Shown here piece by piece: positions 39,976 to 49,113 of a stretch of 64,000 nucleotides of DNA. A program made the position numbers and the translations under genes. The number at the start of each line of letters is the position of its first letter. Position 1 is the first letter of the stretch. Source of the stretch: 630D-37 sp037478835 (lineage in GTDB: Bacteria > Chloroflexota > Anaerolineae > Anaerolineales > Villigracilaceae); contig JBBFLV010000003.1 of assembly GCA_037478835.1 (NCBI GenBank), forward strand, positions 1 to 64,000, written 5' to 3'. The notes under the pieces are model-generated. The model had not been told where the DNA came from. It saw nothing but the letters and a program-made list of their open reading frames with translations, and did not search any database.

Positions 39976-42975
39976 ATGTACAAACGCTTTTCCCTTTGGT
40001 TCGTTTCTACTATTATGGTCTTTATACTGCTTTTTTCGTTGTTTCCTGCCGGAAGTGCAAACGCAGGATCGTTAGGCCAGGGGAGCGGTGAAAAGCGAGC
40101 ATATGACCCGGAGACCGGTCAGCTGATCTTCGTGAGCGGGGATGCGGTCGCCTTACGGGCGATGGTAGGCGATTTGAGCGCCCTCTCGACCGAGCAGATT
40201 GCCGAATCACTGGTCAATCGCTATGCCCCTGCCTTTGGCATTCGTAATCCGGGGCAGGAACTGAGCATGTATCGGGCGCAACAGTTCAACGGCGAGGTCA
40301 CCACGTTTGTCAACCGCTATCAGCAGCTCTACCGCGGGGTGCCGGTGTTCGGTGGAAATATGGTCATCAACCAGCAGTTCTATGGCGGTAGGCTGTTTAA
40401 CTATGCCGTTGCCGGCAAATTCTCTACGGGTCTGAACGTGGATGTCACTCCCGCGCTCTCTGCCGAAGAAGCTGTGCAGATTGCTCACCAGATGGTGGCG
40501 AAAGTGCATGGGCAGAATGCTTCTATCCTGAGCACTGCCGAACCTTCTCTTTGGATTTACGATGAGCGTCTGTTTACCAGCCCTGCTTTGCCTGCTCAGC
40601 TCGTGTGGAAGGTAGAAGTAAGGGGCACGGGTGAGCGTTCCTTCCACGAGGTGATGCTCATCAACGCGCATAACGGCAAATTAGCCATCCGCTATGATCG
40701 ACTAGATGAAGGCTGGAACCTGGAGCCGAAAGAGAAAAAAGTAATCAAGCCTTCTGCTCAACAAACTGTAGAAGAGAGTATCGAGGCTCTTAGTGGGGGT
40801 ACTGCAAATTGGGAAGTATATGGTGGTTTGAATAACGGTGTTGTTACTGATGATTTTCTCGTTTGCAACAACAGCAGCCCCAATTGTAGTGGCTATTCAT
40901 CTGCTTCCGGCTCTGTTGGAGTCAATGATGCTGCTGAAGCCAAACAACATCTGAACGACACCTATAACTTCTTTTGGACGAACGTTGGACGGGATAGCAT
41001 TGATGATGCCGGGATGACCTTGAAAGCTGTTGTAGATTACGGGCCTGCATATACTTCCCTCAGTTGGTATCAGAATGCTTATTGGGATGGCACCCAGATG
41101 GTTTTCGGTGACCTGTTCACCACCGACGATGTAACCGCCCATGAGCTAACCCACGGTGTGACGGAATACACTGCCGGTCTGTACTACATCTACCAATCAG
41201 GTGCCATCAATGAATCCATGTCGGATGTGTTCGGTGAGCTGGTGGATCTTTCTTACAGCAGCGATCGTATCTCCGGTGCTGATACGACATACCGCTGGCT
41301 GGTTGGTGAGGACATTCTGGCGCCGTTTGGCTATCTGTGGGTCATTCGTAGTATGAAAAACCCGCCTGCCTATGGTGATCCGGATTCCATGACCAGCCCG
41401 AAGTACTATAAGGGCCCAGGTGATTACGGTGGAGTTCACATAAACAGTGGTGTGAACAACAAGGCGGCCTATTTGATGGTGGATGGCGGCACGTTTAACT
41501 ACAAAACGGTCAGTCCGCTTGGGGTTAACAAGGTGGCGGCTCTATACTACAAAGTGCTGACCACGTATCTTTTCCCCAGCGCGAATTATTACGATCTTTA
41601 CCTGGCTTTGAACAGTGCCTGCCAGGCAATGGCTTTGGCGAATGAGGCCGGTTTCACCGCAGCGAATTGTCAGGAAGTCAAAGATGCCACCGAAGCGGTA
41701 AAAATGCATATCCGTCCTGCGGCGATTACCGGTGTAATGGCTCCAGTTTGTCCACCCGGCCTGTACTATGCCCAGAATCTGTTTCAAGATAACTTTGAGG
41801 GTGGTTTTGCCCAGTGGGTTGGTACGGTAAACAAGGCAGGCTCTTACTCTACTTACACCCCGGATTCCGCGGTGGGGATTATCGGTAGTGCATCGAATAC
41901 TGTCCTGACCTTGCAGGGGCCTTGGGAAGTGACTTATGATTATATAAGTTACGCTGAGGAGTTTGTTGCCACTGCTAGCCCCGTTTCTCTGCCTCTGAAT
42001 GAGAAAATCTATCTCACCTTTACTCACCTCTATTTGTTTGAGGCGTTCCATCAAGGTACAACCAAGTACAACTACGATGGTGGGGTGGTAGAGTATAGCC
42101 TGGATGGTGGTGCGACCTGGCTAGATATGAAGCCGCTCTTCAATGGTGGTGTGAACTATAATGGGAAAATTACCACCATTGCTCTCTTAAGCAATGCCTA
42201 TTACTACAACCCAAATCCTCTTGCTGGGCGGCTTGCTTTCGTCGCCAATGGGCGACAGACTCCCACCCGCATGCGCTACAATCTGACCCCCTTGGCCGGC
42301 CAATCCATTCTCATCCGATTCCATGCCGGGTATGATTCCTATACGGATTGGGGATGGTTCATTGATGATGTGGATATTCACACTTGTACCCCTGCTCCGC
42401 CTAAACCGGGGCTCAAACTGCCTGTCCACAATGCGCTGATTCACCCATCGGCAAGCAGCGTGACTTTGGATTGGAGCGACGTTACTCCCACTTACCTCTC
42501 ATACTACAGGGTGCAAGTAGATGACAACAGTGACTTTAGCTCTCCTTTGTTGGATACGACTACAGGCACTGTTTCGTCCTACACGCTCTCTATGGGCTCG
42601 CTGACACCGAATACAAAGTACTACTGGCGCGTTGCCTCCTACAATCCGTATAACCAAACGGCAGGTTGGACGGCGACTCGTGCGTTCCGCATCGCTGTAA
42701 CGGCTCCCGTCAATCTAACTCCGGGCGGTGGTGCGACAATCGGTACTCTTACTCCTACCCTGAATTGGGACGATGTAAGCGGTGCCACGAGCTATACGGT
42801 TCAGGTTTCGCTCTCGCCCACATTTGGAACCTTGCTTAAGAACGTCACCGTTTACACTTCCGAATATACCTTCACGACCTCTTTGCCTGCCGGCAGAACG
42901 ATTTACTGGCGGGTGCGGGCGAATGCGGCGAATGGACCCAGTCAGTGGTCAACAGAGTCCTTTGTCACGCCGTAG
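39976..42975 (+). CDS. Secreted M4-family (thermolysin-like) metalloprotease
   Basis: 999 residues from ATG 39976 (GGAGG eight bases upstream; an earlier ATG is part of that ribosome site). Residues 1-30 are a Sec signal peptide ending in Ala-Asn-Ala. FTP and PepSY propeptide regions fill about 45-245, then the M4 catalytic domain with HELTH at 389-393 and the third zinc ligand Glu413 in NESMSD; GGVHINSGVNNKAAYL holds the catalytic His. After about 590 comes a lectin-like beta-sandwich (YYAQNLFQDNFEGGF ... WFIDDVDIHTC), then two fibronectin type III-like repeats (NLTPGGGATIGTLTPTLNWDDVSGATSYTVQVS). Degrades external protein. Promoter TATAAT at 39935-39940. Confidence 0.92.
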   Translation: MYKRFSLWFVSTIMVFILLFSLFPAGSANAGSLGQGSGEKRAYDPETGQLIFVSGDAVALRAMVGDLSALSTEQIAESLVNRYAPAFGIRNPGQELSMYRAQQFNGEVTTFVNRYQQLYRGVPVFGGNMVINQQFYGGRLFNYAVAGKFSTGLNVDVTPALSAEEAVQIAHQMVAKVHGQNASILSTAEPSLWIYDERLFTSPALPAQLVWKVEVRGTGERSFHEVMLINAHNGKLAIRYDRLDEGWNLEPKEKKVIKPSAQQTVEESIEALSGGTANWEVYGGLNNGVVTDDFLVCNNSSPNCSGYSSASGSVGVNDAAEAKQHLNDTYNFFWTNVGRDSIDDAGMTLKAVVDYGPAYTSLSWYQNAYWDGTQMVFGDLFTTDDVTAHELTHGVTEYTAGLYYIYQSGAINESMSDVFGELVDLSYSSDRISGADTTYRWLVGEDILAPFGYLWVIRSMKNPPAYGDPDSMTSPKYYKGPGDYGGVHINSGVNNKAAYLMVDGGTFNYKTVSPLGVNKVAALYYKVLTTYLFPSANYYDLYLALNSACQAMALANEAGFTAANCQEVKDATEAVKMHIRPAAITGVMAPVCPPGLYYAQNLFQDNFEGGFAQWVGTVNKAGSYSTYTPDSAVGIIGSASNTVLTLQGPWEVTYDYISYAEEFVATASPVSLPLNEKIYLTFTHLYLFEAFHQGTTKYNYDGGVVEYSLDGGATWLDMKPLFNGGVNYNGKITTIALLSNAYYYNPNPLAGRLAFVANGRQTPTRMRYNLTPLAGQSILIRFHAGYDSYTDWGWFIDDVDIHTCTPAPPKPGLKLPVHNALIHPSASSVTLDWSDVTPTYLSYYRVQVDDNSDFSSPLLDTTTGTVSSYTLSMGSLTPNTKYYWRVASYNPYNQTAGWTATRAFRIAVTAPVNLTPGGGATIGTLTPTLNWDDVSGATSYTVQVSLSPTFGTLLKNVTVYTSEYTFTTSLPAGRTIYWRVRANAANGPSQWSTESFVTP

Positions 42976-42999
42976 TACCGAGCGCATAGAGCAAAAGCA

Positions 43000-43029
43000 A
43001 AGGCTCCTCCTCGTTTGAGGGGGAGCCTT
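43000..43029. terminator. Bidirectional intrinsic terminator
   Basis: AAGGCTCCTCCTC and GAGGGGGAGCCTT form a 13-bp stem (one G-U pair) with a GTTT loop. A TTTCTTC tract follows on the plus strand and TTTGCTTTT on the minus strand, so it ends both the M4 protease and the convergent gene. Confidence 0.85.
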
Positions 43030-43032
43030 TCT

Positions 43033-44685
43033 TCATTCTTTCCGCTTATCCTCCACCAACCATCCCAGCGTGAGGAGGACTTCGAGCAATTTCCGTTCGT
43101 TGCCACGAGGGATGAGGAAGGCCTTGGGGCCGAGGGGTTCGCCGAGGAAGCGCGCGGCCGGGGAGCGACGCAGGGCTTCGGCCAGCTGTTCATCTCCGAG
43201 GCGTAGGATGATGTGTTCTTCTATGGTCATTTCCGCGCCGCGTTGTCCCCAGCGTTCCAGGGCTTTGAGCAGGTTTGGGGGGAGTTCGGCGGCGCTGTTT
43301 TGGCGCAGGAGGGGGATGAGGTGTTCGACTTTCAATCCCTGGCGGGCGGCGCGCTGCAGCGAGGCCACTGTGATGCGATAGCGGTATTCCCCGCGCACGG
43401 TGCCTTCCCATTCGGCCATGCGCGCCAGCAGGTAGCGCACCTTGCGCGGTACTTGTGGCGAGAGGCGCAAGCCTCCCTGTGATGTGATGGCAATTTTTCC
43501 ATCCTCTGCCGTGAAGGGCAGCTGGCCTTGCAATTCCAGCCGGTAGCCTTCTTCCGAAGGTTGTAATCGCCAGGCCGGGTGGATGCGAAAGGCGATGATC
43601 TCTTCATCGGCGGAAGGGGCGGCGCGTTCCACAATGCCTAACATCGGTAACAATTCCAGCAGAAAGAAGCGCAGGAGCGCTCCTTCGACTTCATCCCAAC
43701 TGCCGAAGCCGCGCAGGAAGCGCCCATCGACACGGCGGCGGATGAACCAGGAATCGTAATCGCCAGCGGGACGCTGAAAATCCGGGAATTGCTCTTTGAT
43801 GGCTTGAATGAACGAGGGCAGGTGCCACCATTCGCCGGGGGGCAGGGCGGCCAGGAATCCTAGAATGCGCTGTCGGGTCTCCCAGGCGGGGTTTTCCCAT
43901 TCCCCTTCGAAGAGCAAATGGGGCAGGAGGCGCAGTTCGTTGAAGGTGCGGCTCTGCAACCAGGCCTGATGCAGAAAACCCAACGCTTGCGGTCGCGGCA
44001 TTTCGAGAAAGGCGCGGACGGCTTCTCCCTGAACTTCGCCCTGGCGCGTGAGACCGACGGTTTCCAGCAGGGCACGCATGACGTTGAGGGGGTAGCGCCA
44101 GTTTTCCTGCTGTGGGTCGCGCCCCAGGCGCAGGGCGGCCAAGAGGGTGGTCAGTTCATCCAGAAGGGTATCGCTAAAGGGCAAAAGGTAGCCGCGTTCG
44201 GAAGTGCGCGCCGGGCGACCGAGTTGTGGGATGGTGATCGGCTCTTCCGGGAAGAGGGGGCGCAGGAGGGGCAGCAGGTCATCGGGAAGATAGGCGAATT
44301 CCTGAGGGCCGGAGGGGGTATCGAAGAAGGCGCGTGCCAGCAGGGCATGATAGAAGAGTAGTTCGGAAACGGAGATCGGATTGCGGTGCGGTTGCTCCCG
44401 TTCGCGGCGCGCCGGCCCCATGCTGCGGATTTCGCCAAAGCGGCGGCTGAAGGTGGCCCAAGGCAGGCGCCCACCGGCTTTGATCAGCGCCCGCAAAGCC
44501 TCTTTTGCTTCGGCGGGGAAGGAGGCTACTTTCGCCGCGATCCGCTCCGGGTCCCTCAACGAGTGCGCAAGGGCTTCGGCGGCCGCGGCGGCTTCGGAGG
44601 GCAGGGAGGCTATTTCCCAGAGATCGGCTACGAGGGCGAGGTGTTCTCGATCTTGACCATATAAGGATTGAACCAGATTCGGCAT
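43033..44685 (-). CDS. Helicase-associated XPB/Ssl2-like domain protein
   Basis: 550 residues. The C-terminal half has the XPB/Ssl2 N-terminal-like pattern common in bacteria (IAITSQGGLRLSPQVPRKVRYLLARMAEWEGTVRGEYRYRITVASLQRAARQGLKVEHLIPLLRQNSAAELPPNLLKALERWGQRGAEMTIEEHIILRL), with an all-helical N-terminal half. These proteins lack ATPase motifs and are associated with DNA helicases or transcription-coupled repair; partner not in the window. Ribosome site weak. Confidence 0.78.
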   Translation of the reverse strand: MPNLVQSLYGQDREHLALVADLWEIASLPSEAAAAAEALAHSLRDPERIAAKVASFPAEAKEALRALIKAGGRLPWATFSRRFGEIRSMGPARREREQPHRNPISVSELLFYHALLARAFFDTPSGPQEFAYLPDDLLPLLRPLFPEEPITIPQLGRPARTSERGYLLPFSDTLLDELTTLLAALRLGRDPQQENWRYPLNVMRALLETVGLTRQGEVQGEAVRAFLEMPRPQALGFLHQAWLQSRTFNELRLLPHLLFEGEWENPAWETRQRILGFLAALPPGEWWHLPSFIQAIKEQFPDFQRPAGDYDSWFIRRRVDGRFLRGFGSWDEVEGALLRFFLLELLPMLGIVERAAPSADEEIIAFRIHPAWRLQPSEEGYRLELQGQLPFTAEDGKIAITSQGGLRLSPQVPRKVRYLLARMAEWEGTVRGEYRYRITVASLQRAARQGLKVEHLIPLLRQNSAAELPPNLLKALERWGQRGAEMTIEEHIILRLGDEQLAEALRRSPAARFLGEPLGPKAFLIPRGNERKLLEVLLTLGWLVEDKRKE

Positions 44686-44688
44686 AGG

Positions 44689-45603
44689 TCAGGAAGCGAC
44701 GTGCAAAGCTCCCGGCATGACTTCCACTTCCAGATGGTGCAGGCGGGTGCCAAAACCGCTGAAGACTTCGCCATCGGCATGGATATAGAGGGGACGATCG
44801 GAAGTCAGTTTGAGGCGGCGGAAGGTGCCGAGGCGCACTTGCGGGAAACGCGCTTGGGTGCCGTTCATGAATTCGGGGATCAGGCGGAACATCATGGGAC
44901 GGGAGACTTTGGAGACGAGGACGTAATCGAGAATGCCATCATCGGGGCGCGCGTTGGGCGCAACGTGAAAGCCGCCCCCTTCGCGCGGACCGTTGCAGAG
45001 GGTGAGCATGAGCGCGGAGAGATCGATGGTTTCGGAATCGGTTTCGATCTGGAGCCTCATCGGGTCGAAATTGAGCAGGATGGTCTGAACGACGGCGACG
45101 AAGTACATGAGGAAGCCGCGGATGAGTGGCAGGCGATGGGAACGCAGGTTGACGACGCCATCGAACCCGATGCCGAGGGTGTTATCGAAATATTCTTCGC
45201 GTCCGAGGTCATCGCGTACGCGACCGAGGTCCACCGGACGGGGGTCGCCGATTAGGGCGCGGCGTAGGGCCTCGGCGGGGCGGGTGGGGACGCCGATGGC
45301 ACGGGCGAAATCGTTGCCGGAGCCGAGTGGCACGACGCCGAGGATCGGGCGCCGTTCCGGGGGGAGCTGCATGAGGCCGTTGAGCACCTCGTGCACGGTG
45401 CCATCGCCGCCGATGGCGATCACCCGTTCGTATCCTTCTTCTCCGGCCTGGCGGGCCAGCTCGGTGGCGTGGGTGGGGTAAACGGTGCCGCTCCAATCTG
45501 CGCCGCCGTATTCTTCGATGATCGGGCGCAAATCGGAGGCGGCGCGCCAGGCATTGCCCATATCGGCCATGGGGTTGAGAATCAGTTTGATCTTTCGCTT
45601 CAT
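44689..45603 (-). CDS. Diacylglycerol kinase/sphingosine kinase-like lipid kinase (YegS/BmrU family)
   Basis: 304 residues from ATG 45603 behind GCGAGGACTC; an upstream in-frame TTG is not used. Nucleotide-binding motif IGGDGTVHE at 64-72, then GSGNDFARA and the acid motif DGVVNLRS; C-terminal beta-sandwich. Phosphorylates lipid hydroxyls such as diacylglycerol at the membrane. Three-base gap to the preceding leftward gene. Confidence 0.9.
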   Translation of the reverse strand: MKRKIKLILNPMADMGNAWRAASDLRPIIEEYGGADWSGTVYPTHATELARQAGEEGYERVIAIGGDGTVHEVLNGLMQLPPERRPILGVVPLGSGNDFARAIGVPTRPAEALRRALIGDPRPVDLGRVRDDLGREEYFDNTLGIGFDGVVNLRSHRLPLIRGFLMYFVAVVQTILLNFDPMRLQIETDSETIDLSALMLTLCNGPREGGGFHVAPNARPDDGILDYVLVSKVSRPMMFRLIPEFMNGTQARFPQVRLGTFRRLKLTSDRPLYIHADGEVFSGFGTRLHHLEVEVMPGALHVAS

Positions 45604-45624
45604 GAGTCCTCGCAAAGGTGGATT

Positions 45625-46398
45625 TTAAGGGTTACCTGTTGATTGTGCTTGCAGGAAGGTGTGAATGGCCTCTTTCACCACCTGAGGCTGTTCGAGCATG
45701 AGCATGTGACCGGCGTTTTCGATCATTTGCAGGTGCGCGTTCGGCAAATTTTCGGCCAGGAATTCGGAGAAACGGGGCGGGGTCATGCGGTCTTCTGTTC
45801 CGCAAAGGATGAGGGTGGGGTGGAAAATTTCCACCAAGCGGTCGCGCACATCGAAGCGATCGCAGGCCAGAAAATCGGCGTGGAAGGTGAGCGGTGGGGT
45901 TTGGCGCATGTGCTGCGCGGCCAGGTCTTTGAGCGCCTGGGGAGAATTCGGGCCGAAGCCCCATTCCAGCAAGGTCTGAATGGCCTGTTCGAGGGTTTCC
46001 GGCCGTTTTGTCCATTCCAGGAGCGAAGGGTGCACGCGCAGGCGGGCTCCGCCGCCGATCAAGACCAATGCCTGAACGCGATCGGGATGCTCTAGTGCCA
46101 GGGTGAGGGCGATGGCGCTGCCCATGGAGTGCCCAACGATCACGGCCGGTGGCAGGCTCAGTGCCTGCATCCATTCGGCAACTTTGGCGGCATAGGCGGG
46201 GATCAAGTCACAGGCGGGGCCGGCGGATCGTCCATGCGCCGGCAGATCGAGGGTATAAACCACTCTTCCGCTTAGTCGCCTGAGCAGGGGGGGCCAGGAA
46301 AGACGGCTGCCACCGGCGCCATGTAGGAGCAGGAGGGGTGGATCGTTTTCTGAAGCAGGGGAGAGTGTGTAATAGATGGATGCCGCGTAGGGGGACAT
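45625..46398 (-). CDS. Alpha/beta hydrolase
   Basis: 257 residues. HGAGG at 26-30, nucleophile Ser91 in VGHSMGSA, Asp in LCGTEDRMTPP and His in NAGHMLMLEQP. A carboxylesterase or peroxidase-like enzyme of unspecified substrate; no signal peptide. Located between the lipid kinase and ruvA on the same strand with short gaps. Confidence 0.86.
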   Translation of the reverse strand: MSPYAASIYYTLSPASENDPPLLLLHGAGGSRLSWPPLLRRLSGRVVYTLDLPAHGRSAGPACDLIPAYAAKVAEWMQALSLPPAVIVGHSMGSAIALTLALEHPDRVQALVLIGGGARLRVHPSLLEWTKRPETLEQAIQTLLEWGFGPNSPQALKDLAAQHMRQTPPLTFHADFLACDRFDVRDRLVEIFHPTLILCGTEDRMTPPRFSEFLAENLPNAHLQMIENAGHMLMLEQPQVVKEAIHTFLQAQSTGNP

Positions 46399-46414
46399 AC
46401 CGATGAGAGTGGTG

Positions 46415-46993
46415 TTACTTTTGGAAAAATTGCAGAGCCAGTCGTAGGCGTTCTTCTACGTCGCGAGGGGCATCGGATGGCAAGGATTGCAAGGCCGTTT
46501 GTGCTTCGACGACGCTGTAGCCCAGGGCAGTCAGGGCGGCAAGGACTTCACTATCTACATCCGAGAGGGCGGCTACCTGGGAGAGAACATCCCCGGCCTT
46601 GAAGCGATCCTGGAGGGCGAGGACGATGCGTTGAGCGGTTTTGGCGCCCACGCCCGGCACGCGTGCCAGCAACTCCGGCTCTTTTTCGCTCACGGCGCGA
46701 CGGATCGTTTCCACATTGAGGGCTGAGAGGATGGCCAGGGCTGTTTTGGGGCCGATTCCCTCGACTCCGAGGAGCAGGTTAAAGACATCGCGTTCGGCGA
46801 TGGTTTCAAACCCGTAAAGGGTCAGTGCATCGGCGCGCACGACGAGATGGGTATGTAGCAAGAGGCCATCTCCGTTTCGCACTTTTCCGAGCAGGGCTCG
46901 CGGGACGAAGATGCGCAAGCCGATACCGCCTACTTCCAGTACCAGCGCGTTGTCTTCCACCTGGATCACTTCGCCGCGTATGGTGGCGATCAT
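46415..46993 (-). CDS. ruvA: Holliday junction DNA helicase subunit RuvA
   Basis: 192 residues. N-terminal OB-fold (MIATIRGEVIQVEDNALVLEVGGIGLRIFVP), tandem helix-hairpin-helix motifs (NLLLGVEGIGPKTALAILS and LLARVPGVGAKTAQRIVLAL), and the C-terminal RuvB-binding domain. Binds four-way junctions and recruits RuvB. The gene is separate from ruvC (2.96-3.44 kb). No ribosome site, and the -10 lies so close that the mRNA should start at the ATG. Confidence 0.95.
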   Translation of the reverse strand: MIATIRGEVIQVEDNALVLEVGGIGLRIFVPRALLGKVRNGDGLLLHTHLVVRADALTLYGFETIAERDVFNLLLGVEGIGPKTALAILSALNVETIRRAVSEKEPELLARVPGVGAKTAQRIVLALQDRFKAGDVLSQVAALSDVDSEVLAALTALGYSVVEAQTALQSLPSDAPRDVEERLRLALQFFQK

Positions 46994-47000
46994 GGGGTCA

Positions 47001-47006
47001 ATTATA
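47001..47006 (-). promoter_or_regulatory. -10 box giving a leaderless ruvA transcript
   Basis: TATAAT on the minus strand (47006-47001); the predicted start at about 46994 is one base before the ruvA ATG at 46993. Confidence 0.55.
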
Positions 47007-47332
47007 CCTTTATTAGAGGGGGTGAATCGTGGATGCAGAAGTGATGTAGCAAGCCGAGGCTCGGTTGCTTGGCAGGGGCAGGCACGTTTCTGGGCGAGGC
47101 TAAATTCCGGGCGCCGAGCGAGATTTCGTTTGGTTGGGCGCGGCCCTGCGAGCGCCGATTGGGTTTGATAGAGTCACCTTTGAAGATCAAGGAGCGCGTT
47201 CTCTACCATATCAAATTAGAAAACCCGTACCCGGACGTACATTCACGGTCTACGGTCCACCGTCTATCGTCGCCCTGTTGAAATTCCTGTTTAGAACGTG
47301 ACGAAAATCATGAGATTTCTTGACAAGGTTAA
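47007..47332. other. Intergenic region upstream of nuoA
   Basis: Holds a copy of the degenerate repeat (47243-47275) and otherwise no gene. A TTGACA at 47320-47325 and TTGTCA at 47333-47338 form an inverted pair around AGGTTAA, perhaps a regulator site. Confidence 0.4.
47243..47275. repeat. Dispersed degenerate repeat, copy 4
   Basis: CACGGTCTACGGTCCACCGTC-like sequence of the same family as at 11385, 19075 and 24067, upstream of the nuo promoter. Confidence 0.6.
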
Positions 47333-47361
47333 TTGTCACCGTATGTACGTTATGGTACAAT
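47333..47361 (+). promoter_or_regulatory. Promoter of the nuo cluster
   Basis: TTGTCA (47333-47338), 17-bp spacer, TACAAT (47356-47361). The leader of about 90 bases holds a 7-bp inverted repeat CTGCCTG/CAGGCAG. Confidence 0.6.
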
Positions 47362-47459
47362 CTTGCCGTATTTGTCAGGCTGGTAGGATTTCTGCCTGTT
47401 CAAATTTATGTCCTCAGGCAGTCGCGAGACCTGAGAAAATCCCTGACTGTGGAGATGCT

Positions 47460-47816
47460 ATGCAGAAAGAGTGGCTGATTGTAGCGTTCTTCCTGCTGGT
47501 GGGCACGATTGTGCCGGCTTCGGCGATCTTGGTCGCCTGGCTACTGGGACCCAAGAAACCTAATCCCATCAAGCAGAGCCAGTACGAGTGCGGCATGGAG
47601 ACGGTGGGAGAGAACTGGGTGCAGTTCCGGGCGCAGTATTACATTTTTGCGCTGGTGTTCCTGCTTTTCGATGTAGAGGTAGCATTTCTCTTTCCGTGGG
47701 CGCTGACGCTGAATCAGTTGCCGCTTTTTGTCGTTATCGAGGGCATCCTCTTTATCGGCATCCTGGTAGCAGGGCTGGTCTATGTCTGGCGCAAAGGGAT
47801 GCTTGAATGGGTTTGA
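47460..47816 (+). CDS. nuoA: NADH-quinone oxidoreductase subunit A
   Basis: 118 residues from ATG 47460 (GGAG five bases before), which gives the normal NuoA size; an earlier in-frame start would add an unrelated Cys-rich stretch. Three membrane helices and the conserved YECGMETVGENWVQFRAQYYIFALVFLLFDVEVAFLFPWA, including the quinone-site loop with the conserved cysteine. It belongs to the membrane arm of complex I. Followed by an intrinsic terminator (47837-47880), so it may be read both alone and with the cluster. Confidence 0.95.
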   Translation: MQKEWLIVAFFLLVGTIVPASAILVAWLLGPKKPNPIKQSQYECGMETVGENWVQFRAQYYIFALVFLLFDVEVAFLFPWALTLNQLPLFVVIEGILFIGILVAGLVYVWRKGMLEWV

Positions 47817-47836
47817 TGATGGGCATTTGGGGTATG

Positions 47837-47880
47837 AAAAGGCTGAAGGAAATTCCTTTCAGCCTTTTCTTTCGTTTTCC
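47837..47880 (+). terminator. Intrinsic terminator-like hairpin between nuoA and nuoH
   Basis: AAAAGGCTGAAGGAAATTCC folds with TTTCAGCCTTTT (one bulged T), followed by TTTTCTTTCGTTTTCC. It is placed inside the nuo cluster, 30 bp before nuoH, so readthrough or a second promoter must supply the rest. Confidence 0.65.
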
Positions 47881-47910
47881 AGATTACAGATTGTCTTATG
47901 AGGAGAGTCT

Positions 47911-49098
47911 ATGAGCGTATGGAGTGATCCGATCGCATTCATCGGCTCCTGGCTGGAGAATCTGCTTGTGGGCTGGGGCCTGAGTCAGGACCTGGCGCAG
48001 GCATTGGTCGCAGCACTCGGTGTGGTGGTGTTGATCACTGCGCTGATGGTCTTCGATATCTTCCTGGTCTGGATCGAGCGTAAGGTAGTGGCGCGCTTCC
48101 AGGATCGGCTGGGGCCGAATCGCGTGGGGCCTTTCGGCATTTTCCAGCCTTTTGCGGATGTGTTGAAGTTGATCACGAAGGAAGATATTACGCCCTGGGG
48201 CGCGGAGAAGTTTCTCTATAACCTGGCGCCGATCCTTTCGCTGCTTTCGGTTTTGCTGCTATGGGCCGTAGTGCCGCTGGCGCCGACGATCCTGGGCGTG
48301 GACCTGAACGTGGCGCTGGTTTACCTGGTGGCAGCCGGCGCGCTGGGGACGCTCTCCGTGATCATGGCCGGTTGGGCCTCGAACAACAAGTATGCCTTGT
48401 TGGGGGCTTTCCGCCAGGTGGCGGCCATGATCGCCTACGAGATTCCGATGGTCGTGGCCCTGCTCATCCCTACCGTGCTGGCCGGGACGATGGGGATGAA
48501 GGGAGTGGTAGAAGCGCAACGGGTGTGGTTTGTGGTGCTTTCACCGCTGGGGATGCTCGTGTTCCTGATCAGCGCCGTGGCCGAGCTCGGTCGTTCGCCC
48601 TTTGACCTGAACGAGGCCGAATCCGAGATCGTGGCCGGTTTCCACATCGAGTATAGCGGCATGAAGTTTGGTCTCTTTTATGCTGGTGAGCTATTGCACG
48701 CCTTCACCTTCGGCGCGCTGATCGGCATTCTCTTCTTCGGCGGCTGGAACTGGCCGTTGCCGTTTGGCGATCGATATGCTTTGATCGGCCTGGTGAATGT
48801 GGTGGTCAAGGGCATGTTCTTCTACTGGGTGATCATGTGGATTCGCTATACCATGATGCGCATTCGCATCGATCACATGCTCTACTTTAGCTGGAAGTTC
48901 CTCACTCCGTTTTCGTTGGCGGTTTTGATGGTGACGGCGCTGGTACATAACCTGATGCGCCAGGCTCCTTATCCTCTGTACGTGCTTTCGTTGTTCCTGG
49001 CGAATGTGCTGATCGCCTGGGTGACGATCGAAATCCTGCGACGCTATTCCCACCAGGAGCGGATGCGCCTGGAAGGGGCGGCGGTTCAACGCAATTGA
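47911..49098 (+). CDS. nuoH: NADH-quinone oxidoreductase subunit H
   Basis: 395 residues, about eight membrane helices. Signatures FDIFLVWIERKVVARFQDRLGPNRVGPFGIFQPFADVLKL and FDLNEAESEIVAGFHIEYSGMKFGLFYAGELLHAF, the quinone-chamber and E-channel residues of complex I. Ribosome site GAGGAG. It links the Q site to the pumping subunits. Gap to nuoJ is 15 bp. Confidence 0.97.
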   Translation: MSVWSDPIAFIGSWLENLLVGWGLSQDLAQALVAALGVVVLITALMVFDIFLVWIERKVVARFQDRLGPNRVGPFGIFQPFADVLKLITKEDITPWGAEKFLYNLAPILSLLSVLLLWAVVPLAPTILGVDLNVALVYLVAAGALGTLSVIMAGWASNNKYALLGAFRQVAAMIAYEIPMVVALLIPTVLAGTMGMKGVVEAQRVWFVVLSPLGMLVFLISAVAELGRSPFDLNEAESEIVAGFHIEYSGMKFGLFYAGELLHAFTFGALIGILFFGGWNWPLPFGDRYALIGLVNVVVKGMFFYWVIMWIRYTMMRIRIDHMLYFSWKFLTPFSLAVLMVTALVHNLMRQAPYPLYVLSLFLANVLIAWVTIEILRRYSHQERMRLEGAAVQRN

Positions 49099-49113
49099 TC
49101 GGGAGGATCGTTT

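Noticed and set aside
47298..47459. Longer nuoA with Cys-rich N-terminus
   Set aside because: The start lies upstream of the promoter -10; NuoA proteins start at MQKEWLI-like sequence.
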